The position numbers and the translations under genes are program-made. DNA of 64,000 nucleotides from BACL21 sp038141525 (GTDB lineage: Bacteria > Bacteroidota > Bacteroidia > Flavobacteriales > Flavobacteriaceae), in contig JAYQIF010000001.1 of assembly GCA_038141525.1 (NCBI GenBank), positions 62,001-126,000 on the forward strand, written 5' to 3'. Shown here one piece after another: positions 57,398 to 64,000 of this stretch. The notes under the pieces are model-generated. The model made no database searches. It had not been told where the DNA came from and saw nothing but the letters and a program-made list of their open reading frames with translations. The stretch's first letter is position 1, and each line of letters opens with the position of its first letter.

Positions 57398-58900
57398 TTA
57401 ATTTTTAGTAGTCTCGCTGGATAATTCGGCATCCAATTGATCCAAAAACTTTTGGGCATTAGTCAAATGACGCTCCAAAGTTTCTGGCTTCATTTTATCT
57501 AAACTGCGCACGAGCATGGCCAAACGAGGATTCGACAAAAAGAAATCGCGATGCTTGTCCATAAAACGCCAAAACAGTCCATCCCAAGTATTTTGCCATG
57601 GCCCTTTAGGGTAATCACTCATTTTCTTTAGGTAATTGCTTCCGCTGATATAGGGCTTGGTACTCATTACCCCGCCATCGGCAAACAAACTCATGCCATA
57701 GACATTGGGCACCATCACCCAATCATAGGCATCGATAAATAACTCCATAAACCAGCGATAAACCTCGTCGGGGTCGAATTCACAAAGCACCATAATATTG
57801 CCCATGACCATCAGGCGCTCTATGTGGTGGGCATAAGCCGTTTTGTTTAATTTTTTTATTACAGAATCTACTGGGAAAAGCCCTGTAGTCCCGCTATAGA
57901 AACTCTCGGGAATTTTACGTTTGTGGGCCCAAAAATTAGTGGTGCGCTCTTGGCTGCCTTTGACCTGATAAACCCCACGAATAAACTCTCGCCAACCCAT
58001 GATTTGACGCACCAATCCCTCTGTAGAATTTATGGGTATTGAGGCATTCTTGGCATAGCTTAACACCTGGTCCAAAACTTGATTTGAGCAAAGCAGGCCG
58101 ACATTAATCAGTGGTGACAGCAAACTGTGGTGTAAAATGTGCTCATGAGCCACCAAAGCATCCTCATAGTGACCAAAATATTCAAATCGGTATTTCAGAA
58201 AATCCTTGAGCCATAGCTCGGCGGCATGGTGATCCAGCGGATAGGTTATTTCATTGTCTAAAGCCCCAAGATTGTTATCGAAATGCTCTGCAACATAGGT
58301 CTTCGCCTCCTGGTGATAAGTGGTTTCTTCCGGCCAATTTACCTCAGGGACTGACGCATTTTTAGGGAACTTTCGTCTATTTTCGGCATCGTAGGTCCAT
58401 TGACCTCCCGCTGGGCCACCCTGTTCTATCAAAATACCGCGTTTTTGACGTTCTGACTTATAAAATGAAGTCTGAAAAAACTTCTTTTTGGTCGGTTTAA
58501 AAAAGGAGGATAGGTCCTCTTTTGTGTTTAAAAACGCAGGTGTATCATGCCAATTCAATTCAATATTCCGGGCGTATCGTGTAATGCGACGCTCGATCCA
58601 ATTATCAACCGGGTCGATTAGATAAAGTGCAGATAAACCCTTGTCGATAGAAGCCAAAAGCCATTGTCGTATATCTGCCTCTGGCTGGTGGGCCTCGATA
58701 TAAATCACTTGGTGTCCTTGACCAATCAAACGATCACGATATGCACGCATACTGCCACGCATAAAGGCAATCTTTTGTTTGTGAAAAGAAAATTGATTGA
58801 ACAACAAGGTCTCTTCAATCATGACCACAGGGCGCTCCAATGAGAGGACCGGGTTGTCCTTAAAAAGTTGATGCGGCAGTATCAGACTCAGCGCCTTCAT
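57398..58900 (-). CDS. Cryptochrome/photolyase of the FeS-BCP (CryPro/PhrB) class lacking Fe-S cysteines
   Basis: The N-terminal DUF523-like Rossmann part (LSLILPHQLFKDNPVL) and the C-terminal FAD domain are typical of bacterial (6-4) photolyases/CryPro: QIMGWREFIRGVYQV, HHIERLMVMGNIMVLC, WFMELFIDAYDWVMVPNVYG, MSLFADGGVMSTKPYISGSN. Where the class carries a Cys-x-x-Cys after MSDY, this protein has MSDYPKGPW, and no Cys follows to the end; only two Cys exist in all 500 residues. A 4Fe-4S cluster therefore cannot form in the usual way. It starts inside the stop of the ABC1 kinase gene (ATGA). Confidence 0.88.
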   Translation of the reverse strand: MKALSLILPHQLFKDNPVLSLERPVVMIEETLLFNQFSFHKQKIAFMRGSMRAYRDRLIGQGHQVIYIEAHQPEADIRQWLLASIDKGLSALYLIDPVDNWIERRITRYARNIELNWHDTPAFLNTKEDLSSFFKPTKKKFFQTSFYKSERQKRGILIEQGGPAGGQWTYDAENRRKFPKNASVPEVNWPEETTYHQEAKTYVAEHFDNNLGALDNEITYPLDHHAAELWLKDFLKYRFEYFGHYEDALVAHEHILHHSLLSPLINVGLLCSNQVLDQVLSYAKNASIPINSTEGLVRQIMGWREFIRGVYQVKGSQERTTNFWAHKRKIPESFYSGTTGLFPVDSVIKKLNKTAYAHHIERLMVMGNIMVLCEFDPDEVYRWFMELFIDAYDWVMVPNVYGMSLFADGGVMSTKPYISGSNYLKKMSDYPKGPWQNTWDGLFWRFMDKHRDFFLSNPRLAMLVRSLDKMKPETLERHLTNAQKFLDQLDAELSSETTKN

Positions 58901-60242
58901 GCCAAAACCGCTTCTTGGGATACCTCTTGATTAGCGTAACTGCGATAATTATTGATCACCACATCTTTGGCCTTCAGGTCAAACATTAGATTATAAAGAC
59001 CAAAAAATGTTCTGTTGATGTAAATGAAATGTTTGGACCCTCGATTACCATTCATCTCCCGTAAAGCACTATCATTGGCGTACTTTTGACCTAACTCGCC
59101 GATCTGATCGAAAAACGTCTGGTCCGAAAAATCAAAGGTTTCCGAGTGAAATGGCTTGGTAAACAAGGAGAGCATTTCATGAAAAATCGAGTAAAAGAAG
59201 TCTTTTTCTTTTGGCGAATCATCGGGTTTTAAAATCTCTAGGGCATAGAGTTGGCGCTCAAAATATTCTGGGTTCTCTAGGTTCTCTTTTTTGGCTAACT
59301 CAAAATAAGGCCCATAAAATTCGTCGGGTATTTCTTTGAGACAACCAAAATCAATCACCATCAGATTGTCCTGCTGATCGATTAAAAAATTGCCCGGATG
59401 TGGATCGGCGTGAATGCGCCGCAATACATGCATCTGATACATATAAAAATCCCAAAGAGTCTGGCCAATTTTTTGACCTTGTTCGGCGCTGAATGCCTTC
59501 TGGCACCACTGAGACAAATGCTGACCGTTCATCCAGTCCATGGTCAGAATTCGTTCACTCGAGAGCTCTGGATAATAGCGGGGAAATCTCAGATTAGGGA
59601 TATGCCTGCAATCCTGAGCCATCTGCCTGCTTTGGTTGAGTTCACGCTTGTAATCAGTTTCTTCGTTGAGTTTGTTTTCAACTTCCTGAAAATACTGGTC
59701 CGACCCCTCCCCTTTGATGTTAAACATTTTTTTGCAATCGGTTTGACCATGGCTAAGTCACTGGAGATACTCTCTGCCACTCCCGGATACTGAATTTTTA
59801 CGGCTAGCGTCTTGCCTTTCAAGGTAGCTTTGTGCACTTGTCCGATGCTCGCCGCGTTAACGGATTGCTCCGAAAAACTATCAAAAACCTGATCTGGATT
59901 CGACGAAAAATAGCGACGGAATGTCTTTTTAACTAACGGCGCAGACAGCGGAGGAACCGAAAACTGAGCCAACGAAAATTTTTCGACGTAGGCGCGCGGC
60001 AGTATGTTTTTTTCCATACTCAGCATTTGTGCTACCTTAAGTGCGGAACCTTTGAGTTCCTTCAGCCCGTCGTAAATGTCCTCTGCATTGGCCGAATTTA
60101 ACTGCTGCTTTGCCTCAGATTCATCATGGACGATTTTTTGACCATAATATTTAGCATAATTCACGCCTACCTTGAGACCTGTTGTGACAATTTTTGAAGC
60201 GCGCTGAATTTTAGATGTAGGAATTCTGTCTATGCTCTTCAT
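58897..60242 (-). CDS. ABC1/UbiB (AarF) atypical kinase, one frameshift
   Basis: Protein-kinase-like fold of the ADCK/UbiB family. N-terminal KxGQ-like helix LKGSALKVAQMLSMEKNILP, VNAASIGQVHKATLKGKTLAVKIQYPG (A-rich loop and Lys), ERILTMDWMNGQHL, catalytic HADPHPGNFLI and metal VIDFGCLKEIP. One A is missing from the run at 59727-59733, after AKK in PIAKKMFNIKGEG. About 449 residues. Family members act on quinone or isoprenoid lipid metabolism; this one has no other quinone gene next to it but a photolyase and a flavin reductase. Confidence 0.9.
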
Positions 60243-60896
60243 CTAGGCCATGGCGTTTTCTTTCCAAAGAAATTTTGCTAAATCGTAAACGCTGTGCACC
60301 GGTGCCGTGTCGATAAGGTCAAATTGAGCCTTGATCGATTTCTCGATAAAAACATCTGTTTTTTCGAAGCCTTTAGAGCGGTCATCCATCCAAAATTTCA
60401 TGGTGACCAGAAGTTGAAACCATAATGACTCAGACACCCCTTTGTCCCGCAATTTGTTAAGCTGATCACTCTTAAAATCCACATTAACCACGCCCAATCG
60501 TTCCACGAAATTGACGAAAACGCGTCTTAAGGCTCCCAATGCCTTTAGGGCAGAAAGCTTATCCTTGTTGCCCTTAAGCTGAGCCATGACATAAGAACGA
60601 TTTGCGGTCAACAACTCAAAGAAGGTAAAGTAAAAACTCAACAACTTTTGCTGAGTTTGGTATTGACCGTACTCTTGACTCTGCTCAATCATTTGAATGG
60701 TGTTGCGCCCAAAGGTTGCGAAAATCTCTTCTTGCAAGTGCTCAAACCCATTAAAGAAGTTATAAAATTCAGATTCTTCGAAATTGTGTCTTTTGGCAAA
60801 AGCATGGACACTTTTGGCTTGAGATTCTTCGCTCAAAACGTCGTCCATGTAATGGGCAATGATTTGCTCTTCGGTGGTTTTTTTTTTTGCGGTCAT
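60243..60896 (-). CDS. TetR-family regulator, first gene of the photolyase operon
   Basis: N-terminal HTH region EEQIIAHYMDDVLSEE and SVHAFAKRHNFEESEFYNFF (recognition helix), then an all-helical ligand-binding domain with C-terminal TetR_C-like features (FYFTFFELLTANRSYVMAQL). I place the start at ATG 60896 (MTAKKKTTEEQ). 217 residues. One base separates its stop from the next ATG. A palindrome covering its own promoter is the likely operator, so it probably controls the whole operon. Confidence 0.85.
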   Translation of the reverse strand: MTAKKKTTEEQIIAHYMDDVLSEESQAKSVHAFAKRHNFEESEFYNFFNGFEHLQEEIFATFGRNTIQMIEQSQEYGQYQTQQKLLSFYFTFFELLTANRSYVMAQLKGNKDKLSALKALGALRRVFVNFVERLGVVNVDFKSDQLNKLRDKGVSESLWFQLLVTMKFWMDDRSKGFEKTDVFIEKSIKAQFDLIDTAPVHSVYDLAKFLWKENAMA

Positions 60897-60914
60897 GTCG
60901 ATAAATATTATAGA

Positions 60915-60956
60915 CAAATATAAAAAATGTTTAACTTTTAATGATAAACGTTAAAC
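60915..60956 (-). promoter_or_regulatory. TetR-operon promoter with a 28-bp palindromic operator
   Basis: Minus-strand -7 box TATATTTG (60922-60915) before the TetR ATG. The zone where the -33 box should lie is covered by an imperfect palindrome at 60929-60956 with outer arms GTTTAAC / GTTAAAC and matching inner bases TTTA / TAAA (11 of 14 pairs). This is the size and form of a TetR-family operator. Confidence 0.65.
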
Positions 60957-61062
60957 AAAATTCGATGAACGACACAAGAATCATCTCGCTCTCTGTTAAA
61001 AAAAGTCCTCTCCTACAGAACAAAAATCCTTAACTTGCCAAGTAAGCCTCTTGAGTAAGGAC

Positions 61063-61554
61063 ATGGAGTATACCGAAGTACTGATCAATATGCGTAAAAT
61101 CATTCGCTCTATTAATTTAGAGAGCAAACGTATTGAGCGTGAATTTGGCATCAGTATACCTCAATACTTATGCTTGAATTTTCTCAGGACCATTGACACT
61201 TTTCGCGCCACATCTACAGAAATCGGACAACATTTAAACCTTAATGCAAGTACGGTTACTGGCATTGTCTCAAGACTCGAGAAAAAAGGCTATGTGGCAC
61301 GACTCCTAAATCCGGAAGACAAGCGCTCCTCCTTTATATATTTGACGGCCCTTGGCGATAAGATCATCCAAACGATTCCCGATCTTCTTCAGGACAAACT
61401 GACCGTTAAACTACAAGAATTAGAGGATCAGGAGCTGCACCAACTAAAGGCATCATTGGCCCTGTTGGTTAAGTTCATGGGGGTTGAAGATTTAGACGCT
61501 TCACCCCTGCTCACCCCAGAGGAACATATTGTGGCAAAGAAAAAACAACCCTAA
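61063..61554 (+). CDS. MarR-family transcription regulator
   Basis: Winged-helix regulator: FGISIPQYLCLNFLRTID, STEIGQHLNLNASTVTGIVS (recognition helix), RLEKKGYVARLLNPEDKRSS (wing with the DxRS motif). ATG 61063 is closely preceded by TAAGG; a TTG at 61051 is an alternative start four codons earlier. 163 residues. Divergent from the TetR operon with a 166-base shared intergenic region, so it may read the same promoter region. Ligand unknown. Confidence 0.88.
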   Translation: MEYTEVLINMRKIIRSINLESKRIEREFGISIPQYLCLNFLRTIDTFRATSTEIGQHLNLNASTVTGIVSRLEKKGYVARLLNPEDKRSSFIYLTALGDKIIQTIPDLLQDKLTVKLQELEDQELHQLKASLALLVKFMGVEDLDASPLLTPEEHIVAKKKQP

Positions 61555-61625
61555 ACCATGGAGCCGAACATGCGCGCCACCATTATTTCGCCCGGATTCA
61601 ATGAAGTTAATATCGCTGTTCGTAC

Positions 61626-63112
61626 TTAGCGGCTTGCAGTATTTTTGGAGACGATATATCCGACAAGGATAGAAATCAAAAATGAGGGCGCCAAAACATC
61701 GAGTTGCACAAAATAAGGACCAACACCGTCCATATTCTGGACGACAAACTTAAAAAAGGGTACCGATAGAAACCCCGCAGCCATGGCGGCAATGGCACCT
61801 TTCTCTGTAAGACCGGACCAAAATAGCGACATAATGATCACCGGACAAAAAGAGGCCGCTATACCAGACCATCCAAAGATTATGAGCCAAAAAACTGTAT
61901 GATTTGGAGAAACCACAGCAATAATCATGGCGATGGCAAGGGCTAATAATGCCATAATTAATGTCACCCATTTAGAACGCCCTGCTAAATCTTCGTCTTT
62001 TAAATCAGGCCTGTAAATTTTTTGATAGAAATCTCGCGTAATGGCACTTGAGGCCAAAACCAGAAGTGAATCTATAGTCGACATGATGGCCGAAAGAACG
62101 ATAGCGACATAAACTGCGGCCAGTAAGGTAGGCAAGAACGCCTCTGTAAGCATGGCCAATACATTTTCTGCGCCTACACCCAAGATGGCACTTGGTTCTT
62201 GTCCTTGAGTCGTGAAAACAATCCGACCCAAGATACCTATGGTCACCGCAGCAGCATCGGTAAGCAAGGTAAAGGCGACCGCAACCCATTTGCCTTTGTC
62301 AATTTCTGACTCGTTTTTGATGGACATAAAACGGACATACACCTGAGGAGATCCTAAAAAACCAAGGCCTATCATGGCAAAGCCAAGCATAGTGGCCACA
62401 TTCATTAGGGAGTCATCACTTGTGCCCCATGGCTGAATCAATTTGGGGTCAATTTGCGTCAGACCATCGATAATACTGGTCGGACCATCCATGGAATACC
62501 AGATCACCACAGGCAGTAATACCAATCCGAAAAACATCAATAATCCCTGAAACAAATCCGACCAAACAGCGGCCACAAAACCGCCCACAAAAATATAAGA
62601 CAGTACGATAAGGAAGCCCAATATTGCCCCGTAGTAATAATTTATCCCCATCATGGATTCAAAAGCCTTTCCCGTCACGTCGATCTGTGAACTGACGTAA
62701 ATAATCACAAAAACCGATAAGATAGTTGCCGAGAGTATACGCAGTGTTTTCTTATTGGTACCAAAGTGACTCTCCAAATAATCCTGTATGGTGATTGAAC
62801 CATAAGCATCACTCTTGCGCTTGAATTTTTTTGCCATAAACCACCATGAAATCGCTACCCCAAGGACTTCTCCAACCACCACCCAATAGGCTGATAGCCC
62901 TGATAACGCTCCCATCCCGTAAGCCCAATAAGCAGCCAACCGGATTCTCCTGTGGCCCGCGCAGAGAAGGCGACAGCCCAATAACCGAGTCGTTTTCCTC
63001 CGACATAAAAATCACTCATACTCTTAACTCGCCTTGAGGCAAATACCCCAATCAGAAAAAGTACAGCGACATAGAGGCCGAGAACAATGAATTTGGTAAC
63101 ATCAATTTCCAT
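61626..63112 (-). CDS. Sodium:solute symporter (SSS family, PutP-like), one frameshift
   Basis: ATG 63112 (MEIDVTKFIVLGLYVAVLFL), SDFYVGGKRLGYWAVAFSAR, ATGESGWLLIGLTG; one base is missing near 62912 and the frame goes on GMGALSGLSAYWVVVGEVLG. Na+ site and helix signatures include VYVAIVLSAIMSTIDSLLVL and SSAITRDFYQKIYRPDLK. About 495 residues and 13 helices, as in proline/sodium symporters. Substrate could be proline or another amino acid; the downstream-encoded PLP decarboxylase on the same strand might use it. Confidence 0.88.
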
Positions 63113-63149
63113 AAAACTGTTCAGTGAAGATTAAACTTACTCCTTATTG

Positions 63150-64000
63150 TTAATCGTTTGATGGCAACAACACGGCTTCACTTTGTGCCGAGAGGTACTG
63201 ATAATTTTTTTCAACAAACTGCTCAAGTGTCTTGAAAAAGTCTTTTATTACTTGCGCACTATTCTGAGCGTTGATGGTGACCAAGCGCACAAACTCATCA
63301 CTACCAAAAGACCCATAGCCCACGAGTAACTCTTGTGCCTGATAAAGCTCGGTACATAATACGCGTGCCGGTATATCTCTATAATTGAAACAAACAGAAA
63401 TCGAATCTTCGTAACTGTATAGTGTATAATCTTTATTACTCCTAATATGATCTCTGGCTACCTCGGCCAAATCAAACTGGTGATCTATAATTTTCTCTAA
63501 TCCTCGAGTGCCGACACTCTTCCAAAGGGTCCAAAATTTAAGGGCATCGTTACGACGCCCGCATTGAAGTGACATTTTACCAAGGTTGAATTCGTCGTGA
63601 TCGGTTTGATACAGATAGCTGGCATTATTCGAAAATGATTCGTGCAAATGGCGCTTATCCTTGGTCACGATTATCGAGCACGACAATGGAGTCCCCAGCA
63701 TTTTGTGGGCATTAAAGCTAAATGAATCCACTTGTTCTATACCCTTAATTAGATCGCGGTATCGAGCGCTAAATAAAACAGAACCACAATACGCACCGTC
63801 TACATGAACCCAAATATTGTGTTTTTTAGCCAGTACAATTACGGGCTCAATAGGGTCAAAAGCACCAAGCACAGTCGTTCCAGCCGTTAAATTGATCATC
63901 GCCGGAGTAAGACCATTGGCCAGATCCTCTCGAATTGCTTGAGACAACAAGTCCAAATCAATGCGTCCTTGAATATCCGTGTCGATATACCGCACCTGGT
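63150..64000 (-). CDS. Group II PLP-dependent decarboxylase (C-terminal part; runs off the window)
   Basis: Reads INLTAGTTVLGAFDPIEP, NIWVHVDGAYCGSVLF (PLP-pyridine Asp and His-Val-Asp-Ala motif) and FSFNAHKMLGTPL (Schiff-base Lys), then LQCGRRNDALKFWTLWKSVG. These are the motifs of the glutamate/aromatic/diaminobutyrate decarboxylase family; the substrate is not clear from this part. About 283 residues remain; the 5' end lies beyond 64000. It is followed by the symporter gene 37 bases downstream. Confidence 0.88.
   Translation of the reverse strand, partial: QVRYIDTDIQGRIDLDLLSQAIREDLANGLTPAMINLTAGTTVLGAFDPIEPVIVLAKKHNIWVHVDGAYCGSVLFSARYRDLIKGIEQVDSFSFNAHKMLGTPLSCSIIVTKDKRHLHESFSNNASYLYQTDHDEFNLGKMSLQCGRRNDALKFWTLWKSVGTRGLEKIIDHQFDLAEVARDHIRSNKDYTLYSYEDSISVCFNYRDIPARVLCTELYQAQELLVGYGSFGSDEFVRLVTINAQNSAQVIKDFFKTLEQFVEKNYQYLSAQSEAVLLPSND

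Noticed and set aside
61558..61629. 23-codon plus-strand frame after the MarR gene
   Set aside because: Overlaps the end of the symporter gene and matches nothing I know; chance is likely.
1..64000. tRNA, rRNA, CRISPR array, integrase or intact transposase
   Set aside because: Looked for cloverleaf-like ends, regular spacer arrays and DDE or tyrosine recombinase motifs; none seen.

Overview
The window looks like a chromosomal segment of a marine-type Bacteroidota, most likely family Flavobacteriaceae. Four observations support this: two secreted proteins end in type IX secretion (T9SS) sorting domains; several genes have promoters with the Bacteroidota -7 box TAnnTTTG and a -33 TTG; glutamine synthetase is the type III form; and SecA lacks the C-terminal zinc tail. 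The gene order grpE-dnaJ-ABC exporter-MscS-response regulator also fits, as far as I recall it from flavobacteria. I see no rRNA, tRNA, CRISPR array or intact insertion sequence.

Region by region: (1) 1-12743, AT-rich at its left end, is a surface polysaccharide cluster on the minus strand. It holds a DPM-like glycosyltransferase, a GT39-like membrane protein, Wza, Wzc, Wzm and Wzt, a CMP-sugar synthetase fused to an RraA-like domain, two sulfotransferases, a methyltransferase and the start of a glycosyltransferase. Together they suggest a sulfated, possibly methylated, ABC-exported capsule. (2) 12.9-21.3 kb, plus strand: an ABC ATPase, a micro membrane protein, a cobalamin adenosyltransferase, a DUF2795-like protein, SecA, a HAF-repeat T9SS cargo protein and MeaB. 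(3) 21.2-25.3 kb: a sugar epimerase and a GT2 / double LAB_N / GT39 operon, probably for envelope lipid glycosylation. (4) 25.3-36.4 kb, minus strand: PAP2 phosphatase, MATE pump, M28 peptidase, a sigma-54-type response regulator without a DNA-binding domain, MscS, an ABC exporter pair, DnaJ and GrpE, and a TIGR01777 epimerase. (5) 36.4-55 kb: housekeeping and metabolic genes (mnmD, ilvE, a MazG-like protein, DPP3, a CrcB channel, an Lrp regulator, icmF, pyrF, prfA, purM, glnN, a Ca/Na antiporter, apt). (6) 55-61.6 kb: a LamG T9SS protein, a cupin, and an operon TetR / ABC1 kinase / photolyase / micropeptide / flavin reductase facing a divergent MarR gene. (7) 61.6-64 kb: a Na+/solute symporter and a PLP decarboxylase that runs off the end.

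About twenty genes, including dnaJ and glnN, which are expected to be functional, are split by single-base shifts. Most of those I could place lie in short homopolymer runs where one base appears to be missing. I read these as sequencing or assembly errors, not gene decay, and give the joined gene spans.

B12-dependent carbon metabolism links three separate loci: the adenosyltransferase, MeaB and IcmF. The most interesting candidate system is the TetR/ABC1/photolyase/flavin-reductase operon. Its photolyase has lost the Fe-S cysteines, and its promoter overlaps a strong palindrome.
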